Shown piece after piece: positions 22,722-34,934 of a DNA stretch of 64,000 nucleotides. A model generated the notes under the pieces. The model was not told the origin of the DNA, ran no database searches, and saw nothing but the letters and a program-made list of their open reading frames with translations. The stretch is from positions 1,240,001-1,304,000 of the forward strand of contig JARDVN010000001.1 in the NCBI GenBank assembly GCA_028994555.1. Direction: 5' to 3'. The stretch comes from Citrobacter amalonaticus. Its GTDB lineage: Bacteria > Pseudomonadota > Gammaproteobacteria > Enterobacterales > Enterobacteriaceae. The position numbers and the translations under genes are program-made. Numbering within the stretch: the first letter of the stretch is position 1; the number at the start of each line of letters is the position of its first letter.

Positions 22722-24304
22722 ATGACGATTAGCGTTTTGACCACACGCACGACCTTTGAGCACTGTCTGGGCATTATCCGCCAGGCCTCGGTGGAGATCC
22801 TGCTATTGCTGGGGGGTACATGCCTCTGATGGCAAAGATCCGCGCTGGTTTCTGGAACACCTGGATCAGGCCCGGCTGAATCTGGGCGGCTGGAGCCAGG
22901 TCGCCCGGCGTTTGCATCTCAACGACGCGCAACTGAGCCAGTTTACGTTGCAACTGCGCCATCTCCAGCAGTGCGTACCGCAATATGACAGCGGGCAGGA
23001 GGTCAGCGAGAACCAATTGATTGCTGCCCTGCGCGTGGTCAGATCGCTGGAGTTGCTGCGCCATCATCAATCGTTACTTAATTTTAAAACGGAAATTGAA
23101 GAAGCGGACCACAGTCAGCAAGTACGCGCAGAGCGGCAGTTACGCACGATTGAGCTGACCCTGGTCGCGCTGATTTCGCAGATGTGGCCGGATAAAACGC
23201 AGCTCAATAATTACCTGAAAGACAACTTTGGTGCGGACAAACTTCGGCGCTGGATCAAGCAAGGAGAACGCCAGGACCCGCTGAGCGGCATGCGTTTTAG
23301 TGAGCTGGCGCTGATGATTGTCGATAAAAAAGACTTTTACCCGCCATTACTCCGGCATTTTTAACGATGCGTCCGTGCTGAATCTGTTTGTCGAACCACG
23401 CCTGACGCTGCGGGTATTTCTCGATGACTGTCGCCAGGCGCGTAACACGGTACTGGCCGGGGAGCCGCTGACATCGGCTCAACTGACGTTACTCTCCTGT
23501 CAGTTTCAGCATATCGTCCGTCCTGTCCAGCGGGCCTATGAACAAGGGCGCGCCCGCATTAATCCAGCGGCGTTGATGATTGTAGAAGAGGGGCAACTGA
23601 CGCAATTTTGGGAGGCGGCGCGGGAAAAGGACCGTCAGGCGGGAGGTGACACGGAGGAAATTAGCGAATCGTTTGAACCGCCGCGTAAGCGTTCACTTCG
23701 CACGGCAGAAGAACGCGAGCAGCTTATCACCGGCATGCTTTGGGGGGCGGTGGGGATCATGGTGATCGCCATTTTGGGCGGTGGAGCGTGGTTAGTGAGT
23801 TCGCAGCCGCCCGCGCCTGCGCCGAACATCAAGATTACCCAGGCAGAACCCAAGCGCGAAGTGTCCTCGGCACGAGAAATGGTGACACAGATGGGGATCA
23901 CCTGGGATGTGTTTAACATGCGTGCGGCCATCGATCGCAATGACACCAGGGTTACCGCGCTCTTTTTGCAGGGCGGTATGAACTGGCAGGTCTCGTGGAC
24001 AGAAACGGCGTTTGCCCGCAGCAATACCGACGTCCTGGAGTTACTGTTGCGCTATCCCTCACAGATGGATGAAAGCAAACCGTGTCGACGCTTTATCAAT
24101 ACGTTGGGTCACGCCATGTCCGGCGGTGCGCCGCTGACGAGTGAACACAAAGCTTATCTGAAGCGTTTCTGCACGGTGCCTGCGGTGATAGCGCGACAGC
24201 AGCATGATACCGGCCAGGCAGAGCGGCGTTTCCGCGCCGATCCCAGCGCGGATAACGAGAAATGGCTGAAGATTCAGCGCGCCATTTTTGACGTGATAGA
24301 GTAA
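22722..24304 (+). CDS. HEPN-domain protein with central membrane segment and ankyrin-like C terminus (two +1 frameshifts)
   Basis: I believe this is the family named after Salmonella STY4199 (HEPN-domain containing); the function is unknown. The ATG at 22722 has a strong AAGGAAG ribosome site. The frame breaks at 22811-22816 (six G, five expected) and 23326-23331 (six A, five expected); corrected length is 526 residues. Visible parts: a helical N-terminal domain with RSLELLRHH (an R-x6-H spacing at about residues 106-114, within the HEPN R-x4-6-H pattern), a single membrane segment at about 337-359 (GMLWGAVGIMVIAILGGG), and a C-terminal part with repeat-like RAAIDRNDTRVTALFLQGG and TDVLELLLRYP that resembles ankyrin repeats. 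It ends 3 bases from the convergent treF. Confidence 0.75.
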
Positions 24305-24307
24305 CCG

Positions 24308-26015
<1,708 letters not shown>

Positions 26016-26054
26016 TTAAGCGTAGACATTCGCTTCGGTGTGTGCGGTGCAAAG

Positions 26055-26070
26055 TGTGCGACAGATCACG
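26055..26070. promoter_or_regulatory. Candidate CRP site between treF and yhjA
   Basis: TGTGC-N6-TCACG matches the CRP consensus TGTGA-N6-TCACA at 8 of 10 core positions with the right spacing. It lies 96 bases upstream of treF and about 320 before yhjA. A perfect palindrome, GCACTATAGTGC, follows at 26098-26109. Which gene it controls is unclear. Confidence 0.45.
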
Positions 26071-26257
26071 TTTACGCCTCGGGCATTTAATGCAATAGCA
26101 CTATAGTGCACTGATAATTCGAAAAAATTATTTTTCAGTGGAATAGTCGAGAAGGCTTATTTTCGGAACATTCGATTGCAACGATTTGTGAATGAAATAA
26201 ACATTACACTTAATAGGGAAAAGCTATCTCATCGATAGATGCCGCCCATGTAATTGG

Positions 26258-26298
26258 TTGATACTTATCAAGTTAGTCTCCTGCTTATTTTCTATGAT
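26258..26298 (+). promoter_or_regulatory. FNR-dependent class II promoter of yhjA
   Basis: TTGAT-ACTT-ATCAA at 26258-26271 is a perfect FNR box. A TATGAT -10 hexamer lies at 26293-26298, which puts the start of transcription near 26305, about 41 bases from the box centre, the class II position. E. coli yhjA is known to be FNR-activated, which supports the call. Confidence 0.88.
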
Positions 26299-26373
26299 GG
26301 CAAGGTCCATATAGGACACCCGCTTTTCTCAATTTTCTGGGTCACAATAACTCACTACTGTGAGGGTAAAATA

Positions 26374-27768
26374 ATGAAAATCATTACCCGTCTTACCGCG
26401 ATTGCCATCGCAGGCATCGTTATCTGTTATTTAGGATTATCCGGTTACGTCTGGTATCACGAAAAACAGCGTAGTCAGGCTGCTTCCGTTCAGGCCTCAA
26501 CGAGGGAAGAAAATAATCGGGTTCTGGGATTTTTACGTGAGAAAGGATGCGATTATTGTCATACCCCTTCCGCAGAATTACCGTTTTACTCCTCCTTGCC
26601 CATCGCGAAACAGTTGATGAATTACGATATTCAACTGGGTTATAAATCCTTCAACCTTGAAGCCGTCCGCGCCGCGTTGCTGGCCGATGAGCCCGTTTCA
26701 CAGAGCGATCTGAATAAAATTGAATGGGTGATGCAGTATGAAACCATGCCGCCGACCCGCTATACCGCGTTGCACTGGGCGGGGAAGGTGAGTGATGAGG
26801 AACGGAAAGCGATCCTTAGCTGGATTGCGAAACAACGCGAGCAGTATTACGCCAGTAATGACACGGCGAGCCAACATCGCAATGAGCCGGTGCAGCCGAT
26901 TCCTAAAACGTTGCCGACCGATGCACAGAAAGTGGCGCTCGGTTTTACTCTTTATCACGATCCGCGTTTGTCAGGAGACAGCACTATCTCTTGTGCGCAT
27001 TGTCATGCCCTGAATGCGGGAGGCGTGGATGGGCGGAAGACATCGATTGGCGTCGGCGGTGCGGTTGGTCCGATCAACGCGCCAACGGTATTCAACTCGG
27101 TCTTTAACGTGGAGCAGTTCTGGGATGGTCGTGCGCCAACGCTGCAGGCACAGGCGGGTGGACCGCCATTGAACCCGATAGAAATGGCGTCGAAATCCTG
27201 GGATGAAATCATCGGTAAACTCGACAAGGATCCCATCCTGAAAAAGCAATTTCTCGCGGTTTATCCGCAGGGTTTCAGCGGTGACACGATTACCGATGCG
27301 ATTGCAGAGTTCGAGAAAACATTGATTACGCCTGATTCTCCGTTTGATAATTGGCTGCGTGGTGATGAAAACGCGCTGACGGCTAAACAAAAGCATGGCT
27401 ATCAATTGTTTAAAGACAATAAATGCGCCACCTGTCATGGCGGGATGATTCTGGGCGGACGTTCGTTTGAACCGCTGGGCCTGAAGAAAGACTTTAATTT
27501 TGGTGAGATTACCGCAGCGGATATTGGTCGAATGAACGTGACCAATGAAATGCGCGATAAATTGCGCCAGAAAGTCCCGAGTTTGCGTAACGTTGCGCTC
27601 ACAGCGCCGTATTTCCATCGTGGTGATGTTCCAACGCTGGATGGCGCGGTTAAGTTGATGCTGCGTTATCAGGTGGGAAAAGAGATCCCGCAGGAAGATA
27701 TCGATGACATTGTCGCCTTCCTTGAGAGTCAGACTGGGGTGTATACGCCGTATATGCAGGATAAGTGA
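26374..27768 (+). CDS. yhjA: YhjA, tri-haem cytochrome c peroxidase
   Basis: This quinol-linked periplasmic peroxidase reduces hydrogen peroxide under anaerobic conditions. Three haem c attachment motifs are visible: CDYCH (N-terminal, near residue 60), CAHCH and CATCH. An N-terminal anchor or signal segment covers residues 5-25 (LTAIAIAGIVICYLGLSGYV). The ATG at 26374 was chosen because it follows GAGGGT and gives 464 residues, matching E. coli; an upstream frame to 26254 runs through the promoter and is not used. It is expressed from the FNR promoter at 26258-26298. Confidence 0.95.
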   Translation: MKIITRLTAIAIAGIVICYLGLSGYVWYHEKQRSQAASVQASTREENNRVLGFLREKGCDYCHTPSAELPFYSSLPIAKQLMNYDIQLGYKSFNLEAVRAALLADEPVSQSDLNKIEWVMQYETMPPTRYTALHWAGKVSDEERKAILSWIAKQREQYYASNDTASQHRNEPVQPIPKTLPTDAQKVALGFTLYHDPRLSGDSTISCAHCHALNAGGVDGRKTSIGVGGAVGPINAPTVFNSVFNVEQFWDGRAPTLQAQAGGPPLNPIEMASKSWDEIIGKLDKDPILKKQFLAVYPQGFSGDTITDAIAEFEKTLITPDSPFDNWLRGDENALTAKQKHGYQLFKDNKCATCHGGMILGGRSFEPLGLKKDFNFGEITAADIGRMNVTNEMRDKLRQKVPSLRNVALTAPYFHRGDVPTLDGAVKLMLRYQVGKEIPQEDIDDIVAFLESQTGVYTPYMQDK

Positions 27769-27773
27769 TTATG

Positions 27774-27806
27774 ATGGCCGGATAGCGCTGACGCCCTATC
27801 CGGCAT
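27774..27806. repeat. REP element between yhjA and gor
   Basis: A hairpin of GCCGGATAGCGC and GCCCTATCCGGC fills most of the 46-base gap between the convergent yhjA and gor genes. Confidence 0.75.
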
Positions 27807-27814
27807 TTTAATGC

Positions 27815-29167
27815 TTAACGCATCGTCACAAACTCTTCCGCTGCCGTCGGGTGAATGGCGACGGTGTTGTCGAAGTCTTTCTTGGTGGCGCCCATCTTCA
27901 GCGCCACCGCGAAGCCCTGTAACATCTCATCCATGCCAAAACCGATGCCGTGAATACCGACAATCTTCTCTTCCGGGCCGACGCAGACTAACTTCATGCG
28001 GCACGGCTGGCGGTGAGAGGTCACCGCAGTGTACATCGCGGTAAATGAGGATTTGTACACTTTCACCTCCGCGTCGCCGTACTTCTCGCGCGCTTGCGGT
28101 TCGGTCAGGCCGACGGTGCCAATTGGCGGGTGGCTGAAGACCACGGTTGGGATGTTGCTGTAGTCCAGATGCTCGTCCGGCTTGTTGTTAAACAGACGTT
28201 CAGAGAGACGACGACCCGCCGCCACGGCAACCGGCGTCAGCTCTACCGCGCCCGTGTTATCCCCAACCGCATAAATTCCGTCTACGTTCGTGTTCTGGTA
28301 TTTATCGACAACGATATACCCTTTGTCGTTGGTTTTTACGCCGGTCGCTGCCAGGTTGAAATTATCGGTTGCCGGTTCACGGCCAATCGCCCAGATCAGG
28401 CAATCAACCGTTTCGCTGCGTCCGTCTTCCAGTTCGAGCGTCAGGCTACCGTTGGCGTTTTTCACCACCGCTTTCGGAATGGCGTGGGTGTGAAGCGTCG
28501 GGCCTTCGGCATTCATCACTTCCACCAGCGTTTCGGTAATCATCGGATCAAAACTGCGCAGCGGCGCATGCTTACGCACGAACAGATGGGTTTGGGCGCC
28601 CAGACCGTTAATGACGCCCGCCAGTTCCACGGCAATATAACCGGCACCGACAACCGCGACGCGCTCCGGCAGGGCCGGCAGTTCAAAGAAACCGTCGGAG
28701 TCGATACCGTATTCCACGCCCGGAATATCCGGGTGACTCGGACGACCGCCCGTGGCGATGAGAATGTGATCGGCGGTAATCGTTTCACCGTTGACTTCAA
28801 TGGTTTTGGCATCGACAAAGCGGGCAAAACCTTTGATGACATCCACGTTATTCTTGCCCAGCACGTTATCGTACGAGGTGTGAATACGGTCGATATAGGC
28901 GGTACGACTGGCGATCAGCGTATCCCAGTTAAATTTATTGATGGTGGTATCGAACCCGTAGTCCGGGCCGTACAGATGGATAGCCTCACGGATTTGCGCG
29001 GCGTGCCACATCACTTTTTTCGGTACACAGCCAACGTTCACGCAGGTGCCGCCCAGCTCTTTGGCTTCAATCAGCGCACACTTCTGGCCGTACATAGCGG
29101 CACGGTTAATCGAGGCGATACCGCCGCTGCCACCGCCGATGGCGATGTAGTCATAATGCTTGCTCAT
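27815..29167 (-). CDS. gor: Gor, glutathione reductase
   Basis: This cytosolic flavoenzyme reduces oxidised glutathione with NADPH. It has 450 residues, the standard length. Motifs: FAD-binding IGGGSGG near the N terminus, the redox-active disulfide in [13 protein letters not shown] (Cys42/Cys47), NADPH-binding [12 protein letters not shown], the second FAD motif YAVGDNTG, and the C-terminal catalytic histidine in [10 protein letters not shown]. It is read in the same direction as rlmJ, 71 bases downstream. The frame is intact. Confidence 0.97.
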   Translation of the reverse strand: MSKHYDYIAIGGGSGGIASINRAAMYGQKCALIEAKELGGTCVNVGCVPKKVMWHAAQIREAIHLYGPDYGFDTTINKFNWDTLIASRTAYIDRIHTSYDNVLGKNNVDVIKGFARFVDAKTIEVNGETITADHILIATGGRPSHPDIPGVEYGIDSDGFFELPALPERVAVVGAGYIAVELAGVINGLGAQTHLFVRKHAPLRSFDPMITETLVEVMNAEGPTLHTHAIPKAVVKNANGSLTLELEDGRSETVDCLIWAIGREPATDNFNLAATGVKTNDKGYIVVDKYQNTNVDGIYAVGDNTGAVELTPVAVAAGRRLSERLFNNKPDEHLDYSNIPTVVFSHPPIGTVGLTEPQAREKYGDAEVKVYKSSFTAMYTAVTSHRQPCRMKLVCVGPEEKIVGIHGIGFGMDEMLQGFAVALKMGATKKDFDNTVAIHPTAAEEFVTMR

Positions 29168-29238
29168 GAGTCTTATCCTTACGTTCTGATTGCCGCGATT
29201 GTATACCTGAAATCAATAGCTTCCACCGATAGCTGCAA

Positions 29239-30081
29239 TTACTCTGGCACGATCCAGTTTACCGAGGTATGCCCGATACCTGCAGGCACCAGTTTACTGT
29301 GCAGCCACGGCAGTACCGTGTTCATTTGTGCTTCCAGCTTCCACGGCGGGTTGACCACAACCATGCCGGAGGCGGTCATGCCGCGCTGGTCGCTGTCCGG
29401 ACGTACCGCCAGCTCGATTTGCAGGATTTTACGGATGCCGGTCGCTTCCAGATCGTGCACCATGCGCTTGATTTGCTGGCGTAACACCACCGGATACCAC
29501 AGGGCATACGTCCCGGTGGCAAAACGTTTATAGCCTTCGGCTATCCCGGCGACAACGGCCTGATAGTCCGATTTAATTTCATAAGGTGGGTCGATGAGGA
29601 TCAGACCGCGACGGGAGACCGGCGGCAACTTTGCTTTCAGTTGCTGATACCCGTCCGCACGCGCCACGCGGGCACGCTCATCTTTCTGAAATTCACCCCG
29701 CAGCAGCGGAAAATCGCTCGGGTGCAGCTCCGTCAGGTGCAGGCTGTCCTGCTCGCGCAGCAACTGACGGGCAATCAGCGGCGAGCCCGGGTAGTAACGC
29801 AGTTGCCCGCTACGGTTGAAATGTGACACCACGCTGATATAGGGTTCCAGCTCGGCTGGCAGATCGTCCTGCTGCCAGATGCGGGCGATACCCTCCAGGT
29901 ACTCCCCGGTGCGCTCCGCATGCTCGCTGCTTAACTGATAACGGCCCGCGCCGGCGTGGGTGTCCAGATAAAGAAACGGTTTTTCTTTTTCTTTGAGCGC
30001 CTCGATGATCAGGCTCTGAACCGTATGTTTAAGGACGTCGGCGTGGTTGCCTGCGTGGAAGCTGTGGCGATAACTGAGCAT
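29239..30081 (-). CDS. rlmJ: RlmJ, 23S rRNA (adenine-2030-N6)-methyltransferase
   Basis: RlmJ methylates A2030 of 23S rRNA with S-adenosylmethionine. The start at 30081 gives MLSYRHSFHAGNHADVLKH, the conserved N terminus, and 280 residues as in E. coli; the frame is open further upstream but not used. The catalytic DPPY motif is seen in LILIDPPYEIKSDY. It is divergent from prlC, with 216 bases between. Confidence 0.95.
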   Translation of the reverse strand: MLSYRHSFHAGNHADVLKHTVQSLIIEALKEKEKPFLYLDTHAGAGRYQLSSEHAERTGEYLEGIARIWQQDDLPAELEPYISVVSHFNRSGQLRYYPGSPLIARQLLREQDSLHLTELHPSDFPLLRGEFQKDERARVARADGYQQLKAKLPPVSRRGLILIDPPYEIKSDYQAVVAGIAEGYKRFATGTYALWYPVVLRQQIKRMVHDLEATGIRKILQIELAVRPDSDQRGMTASGMVVVNPPWKLEAQMNTVLPWLHSKLVPAGIGHTSVNWIVPE

Positions 30082-30205
30082 GGGTAAACGTGTTCCAGGT
30101 GATAAACGTAGGCCCGAAACGCGTTGCGCTTTCGGGCGAATAAAAAAGCCTTTCGCCACAGTATACAGAAAAGTCACCGCTGCCGCGAAAGCACAACGCC
30201 TGGCA

Positions 30206-30233
30206 TTGAAATCCTCTACACTTATCCCCATTC
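30206..30233 (+). promoter_or_regulatory. Heat-shock (sigma-32) promoter of prlC
   Basis: TTGAAA at 30206-30211, a 14-base spacer and CCCCATTC at 30226-30233 match the sigma-32 pattern (CTTGAAA-N13-15-CCCCATNT) well. The prlC ATG is 65 bases further on. The oligopeptidase A gene is a described heat-shock gene in enterics. Confidence 0.8.
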
Positions 30234-30297
30234 TACAGGGATATTGCACAGCGCCGGATGCGCGCGACATTCACCTTATTCTAACAGGACAGCGTTT

Positions 30298-32341
30298 ATG
30301 ACCAATCCTTTACTGACGCCTTTCGAGCTACCGCCTTTTTCCAAAATTCAGCCTGAACATGTGGTCCCGGCGGTAACCAAAGCGCTGAACGACTGCCGTG
30401 AGAATGTGGAACGCGTCGTGGCACAGGGCGCGCCTTACACCTGGGAAAATCTATGCCAGCCGCTTGCGGAAGTTGATGACGTTCTGGGCCGTATTTTTTC
30501 TCCGGTCAGCCATCTGAATTCGGTAAAAAACAGCCCCGAACTGCGAGAAGCCTATGAGCAGACGCTGCCGCTGTTGTCGGAATACAGCACCTGGGTCGGG
30601 CAGCATGAAGGCTTGTATCAGGCGTATCGCGACCTGCGTGATGGCGACCATTACGTCACGCTGAACACCGCGCAGAAAAAAGCGGTGGATAACGCGCTGC
30701 GCGACTTTGAACTCTCCGGCATTGGTCTGCCGAAAGAAAAACAGCAGCGCTACGGAGAGATTGCCACCCGCCTGTCTGAACTGGGCAACCTGTACAGCAA
30801 CAACGTGCTCGACGCCACCATGGGCTGGACGAAGCTGATTACTGACGAAGCAGAGCTGGCCGGGATGCCGGAAAGCGCGCTGGCGGCAGCGAAGGCGCAG
30901 GCCGAAGCGAAAGAGCAGGAAGGCTATCTGCTGACGCTGGATATCCCGAGTTACCTGCCGGTGATGACTTACTGTGACAACGGGCTGCTTCGTGAAGAGA
31001 TGTATCGCGCCTATGTGACCCGTGCGTCGGATCAGGGGCCAAATGCCGGCAAATGGGATAACAGTCCGGTGATGGCGGAGATTCTCGCCCTGCGTCACGA
31101 GCTGGCGCAGTTGTTGGGTTTTGAAAGCTACGCTTTTAAATCGCTCGCCACCAAAATGGCGGAAAATCCGCAGCAGGTACTGGAGTTTTTAACCGATCTG
31201 GCAAAACGCGCGCGTCCGCAGGGCGAGAAAGAGCTGGCCCAGCTGCGCGCCTTCGCGAAAGCCGAGTTTGGCGTTGATGAGCTGAACCCGTGGGATATCG
31301 CCTACTACAGCGAAAAACAGAAACAACATCTCTACAGCATCAGTGACGAGCAATTACGTCCGTACTTCCCGGAAAGCAAAGCCGTTAACGGGTTGTTTGA
31401 GGTGGTGAAACGTATTTATGGTATTACCGCGAAAGAGCGTAAGGATGTGGATGTCTGGCATCCGGAGGTGCGTTTCTTCGAACTGTATGACGAAAACAAC
31501 GAACTGCGCGGCAGTTTCTACCTCGATCTGTATGCCCGTGAGCACAAACGTGGCGGGGCGTGGATGGATGATTGCGTCGGTCAGATGCGTAAATCGGACG
31601 GCTCACTGCAAAAACCGGTCGCCTACCTGACCTGTAACTTTAACCGCCCGGTGAATGGCAAACCGGCGCTGTTTACCCATGATGAAGTGATCACCCTGTT
31701 CCACGAGTTTGGTCACGGTCTGCACCACATGCTGACCCGTATCGAAACCGCCGGTGTTTCCGGGATCAGCGGCGTGCCGTGGGATGCGGTCGAGTTGCCG
31801 AGCCAGTTTATGGAAAACTGGTGCTGGGAACCGGACGCGCTGGCATTTATTTCCGGTCATTACGAGACCGGCGAACCGTTGCCGAAAGAACTGCTGGATA
31901 AAATGCTGGCGGCGAAAAATTACCAGGCGGCGCTGTTTATTCTGCGCCAGCTGGAGTTTGGCCTGTTTGATTTCCGTCTGCATGCGGAATTTGACCCGCA
32001 GCAAGGGGCGAAAATCCTTGAGACGCTGGCGGAGATCAAAAAACAGGTCGCCGTGGTGCCAGGGCCATCATGGGGGGCGTTTCCCGCATGCATTCAGCCA
32101 TATCTTCGCCGGTGGTTATGCGGCGGGCTATTACAGCTACCTGTGGGCTGACGTGCTGGCCGCGGACGCGTTCTCTCGCTTCGAAGAAGAGGGCATTTTC
32201 AACCGCGATACCGGTCAGTCGTTCCTGGATAACATCCTGACGCGTGGCGGGTCTGAAGAACCGATGGAACTGTTCAAACGCTTCCGTGGCCGTGAGCCGC
32301 AGCTGGATGCCATGCTGGAACATTACGGAATTAAAGGTTAG
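30298..32341 (+). CDS. prlC: PrlC, oligopeptidase A (M3 zinc metallopeptidase) (+1 frameshift)
   Basis: This cytosolic thimet-family oligopeptidase breaks down short peptides, including cleaved signal peptides. The zinc site is HEFGH ([12 protein letters not shown]). The ATG at 30298 follows AACAGGA and gives [11 protein letters not shown]. The frame breaks at 32072-32077 (six G, five expected, in [14 protein letters not shown]); correction yields 680 residues, the E. coli length. rsmJ follows 7 bases later, forming an operon driven at least in part by the sigma-32 promoter. Confidence 0.95.
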
Positions 32342-32348
32342 TTCTTCA

Positions 32349-33107
32349 GTGAAAATTTGTTTACTGGATGAAACAGGCGCCGGAGACGGCGCCTTATCTG
32401 TTCTGGCCTCCCGCTGGGGACTGGAACACGATGAAGACAATCTGATGGCGCTGGTGCTGACGCCGGATCATCTTGAGTTACGTAAGCGCGATGAACCGAA
32501 GCTCGGCGGTATTTTCGTCGACTTTGTCGGTGGAACGATGGCCCATCGCCGCAAGTTCGGCGGCGGTCGTGGTGAAGCGGTGGCGAAAGCGGTCGGGATT
32601 AAAGGCGACTATCTGCCCGATGTCGTCGATGCGACCGCGGGTCTGGGGCGTGATGCATTCGTTCTGGCCTCGGTCGGCTGCCATGTGCGGATGCTGGAGC
32701 GTAATCCAGTGGTGGCGGCGTTGCTTGATGATGGCCTGGCGCGCGGCTATGCCGATGCGGAAATCGGCCCGTGGTTGCAGGAACGGCTGCAGTTGATTCA
32801 TGCCTCCAGCCTGACGGCGCTGACGGATATCACGCCGCGTCCGCAGGTGGTCTATCTCGACCCGATGTTTCCCCACAAACAGAAAAGCGCGCTGGTAAAA
32901 AAAGAGATGCGCGTCTTTCAGTCGCTGGTGGGCCCTGATCTGGACGCCGACGGCTTGCTGGAACCGGCGCGTCAGCTTGCAACCAAACGTGTGGTGGTGA
33001 AACGCCCGGACTACGCGCCGCCGCTGGCGGAGGTCGCCACGCCAAATGCAGTAGTGACCAAAGGGCACCGGTTTGATATTTATGCCGGCACGCCTTTGGT
33101 GGATTAA
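32349..33107 (+). CDS. rsmJ: RsmJ, 16S rRNA (guanine-1516-N2)-methyltransferase
   Basis: RsmJ methylates G1516 of 16S rRNA. SAM-binding motif I is in [15 protein letters not shown], and the catalytic motif is YLDPMFPHK. The start is a GTG at 32349 ([10 protein letters not shown] by homology) with no strong Shine-Dalgarno; it sits 7 bases after the prlC stop, so coupling to prlC translation is likely. It has 252 residues, near the E. coli 250. Confidence 0.94.
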   Translation: MKICLLDETGAGDGALSVLASRWGLEHDEDNLMALVLTPDHLELRKRDEPKLGGIFVDFVGGTMAHRRKFGGGRGEAVAKAVGIKGDYLPDVVDATAGLGRDAFVLASVGCHVRMLERNPVVAALLDDGLARGYADAEIGPWLQERLQLIHASSLTALTDITPRPQVVYLDPMFPHKQKSALVKKEMRVFQSLVGPDLDADGLLEPARQLATKRVVVKRPDYAPPLAEVATPNAVVTKGHRFDIYAGTPLVD

Positions 33108-33113
33108 CAGACT

Positions 33114-33185
33114 GCCTGATGGCGCTGCGTATCCGGCCTACGACGCGGTGTGGGTAGGCCGGATGAGGCGCAGCCGACATCCGGT
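33114..33185. repeat. BIME between rsmJ and dtpB
   Basis: Two REP units in opposite orientation (CCTGATGGCGCTGCG ... TATCCGGCCTACG and GTAGGCCGGATGAGGCG ... CATCCGG) lie between the convergent genes rsmJ and dtpB. Confidence 0.78.
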
Positions 33186-33193
33186 AAATACGA

Positions 33194-34668
33194 TTATTGC
33201 GTGGTATCCGGTGTATTAATCATCCGGTTCAGCCACGGCACCATCAGCGCCATCACGACGGTGACAGCCAGCGTCACCAGCCCGATTTTATTGAACACGC
33301 CGGTATAGATTGGCAATGTCTGCAGCGGGTCGGTGATGTTCTCCGGTACGGCGGTAAAGGTTGCGACGTAGCCTCCCAGCAGGAACGCGGCGGCCTGCGT
33401 CAGGAACCACATCCCAAGAATAAAGCCCATCAAATGCTGCGGAACCAGCGCCGCGACCATCGCCAGCCCCAGCGCGCTTATCAGCAACTCGCCCAGGCTC
33501 TGGAACAGATAAACCAGTACGATAAACCACGGTGACGTCAGGCCCTGCGCATCGGCAAACCACATGCCCGCGGCGGCGGCAGTCAGAAAACCCAGCGAGC
33601 ACAGGAACATCCCGAGGGTAAACTTCATCGGCATTGTCAGGTCTTTGCCTTTGCTACCCAGACGCGTGTAGATCGCCGCCAGTACCGGGCTCGCTACCAC
33701 CACCCAGAACGGGTTCAGTGCCTGGAAGCTCACCGGGTTAATAGTGAAACCGAGGATCTCATGGTGAACGTTGTTGATGGCAAAGAAGTTCAGTGATGTC
33801 GGCATCTGCGCATACAGAATGTAAAACAGCACCGCTTCCAGCATCAGGATAAACGCCACAAACATCTTGTTGCGTCCGGTTTTATCCAGTCTGAAAGCCT
33901 GGCGGAAGAAGATAATGGTCACCGCAATCGACAGAACAATCAGCACCAGGTTGGCGATTTTCACGTTGTGCATCAGCCAGGCGCAGAGGAAGACCATCGC
34001 CACGGTGCCAATCAGGACATACAGCAGATTGCGAAAGCTCATCGGCAGATGGTCTGGCTCTGAACCGATATCTTTCACCATCCCGCGACAGGCGAAATAG
34101 ACCAGCAGCGCGACAATCAGCCCGGCCCCGCAGAGGTTGTAGGTGACGGCATAGCCGAATTTATCCGCGATCACCGGCGCCAGCGACAGCGACAGCAGCG
34201 AACCGATGTTAATCGACATGTAGAACAGGGTGAAAGCGCCGTCCAGACGCGGGTCTTTGGGCGGATAGCATTTGGAGAGCAGGCTCGCCGGGTTCGCCTT
34301 AAACAGCCCGTTGCCGACGGCAATCGTTCCGAGCGCGATAAATATAAGGTCCGGTTTGAGCAGCGACATTCCCGTCATGAAGTAACCCAGCGCCAGCACA
34401 ATCGCGCCCAGCACCAGCGTACGTTTGGTGCCGAGCAGGTGGTCGCCAACGTACCCCCCCGATCGAGATCAGGCCGTAGACCAGTGCGGCAAAGGCGCCG
34501 AAGGTGATAAACGCCTGCTCCTGGGAGAACCCGAGTTGTTTAACAAAGAAAACCGCCAGGATACCCTGAACGCCGTAATAGCCAAATCGTTCCCATAACT
34601 CGACAAAAAAAGATCATGAAGAACGGGCGGGGTTGCTGTAGCAAGCCCGTTGGTGCAGATGTATTCAT
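33194..34668 (-). CDS. dtpB: DtpB, dipeptide/tripeptide:H+ symporter (POT family) (two +1 frameshifts)
   Basis: This is a proton-coupled di- and tripeptide transporter of the inner membrane. The true start is the ATG ending at 34668 ([17 protein letters not shown]). The frame breaks at 34605-34611 (seven A, six expected, inside [14 protein letters not shown]) and 34454-34460 (seven C, six expected, inside [14 protein letters not shown]). With both corrected it has 490 residues, near the E. coli 489. The proton-coupling E-x-x-E-R motif of the family falls at the first break ([10 protein letters not shown]). A third POT landmark, [10 protein letters not shown], is visible in the intact part. 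Confidence 0.94.
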
Positions 34669-34870
34669 ATTGCTTCGCCTTTCAATGCCATCCCGAAAAG
34701 TATGTACGCGTAATACAAAACGCGCTGAAAAAGTCTGACTCTGTTATAGACTGCGGCTATTTGCCGATGGTGTAGCGTATTATACAGATGTAATTCGATC
34801 TAATTAGTCGATCACACTAATTATGATTTGTGGGATGGGATGTTGTACTGACATGTTTCAGGCATTAAGC

Positions 34871-34900
34871 AAAAACAAAAACGCCCGCAAAGGCGGGCGC
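34871..34900 (-). terminator. Rho-independent terminator of uspA
   Basis: Read on the minus strand, GCGCCCGCC-TTT-GCGGGCG is followed by TTTTTGTTTTT, a textbook intrinsic terminator 34 bases after the uspA stop codon. Confidence 0.93.
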
Positions 34901-34934
34901 TCTGATATGACCGGATAATCCGGCAAGACGCGTT

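Noticed and set aside
22021-24304. GNAT plus HEPN as a toxin-antitoxin pair
   Set aside because: The genes are divergent, both are full-size, the acetyltransferase resembles RimJ/RimL and not TacT-type toxins, and there is no ribbon-helix-helix antitoxin gene.
28094-29533. 479-residue open frame opposite gor
   Set aside because: It is the antisense shadow of gor in a GC-rich coding region; no ribosome site, no known family and unusual composition.
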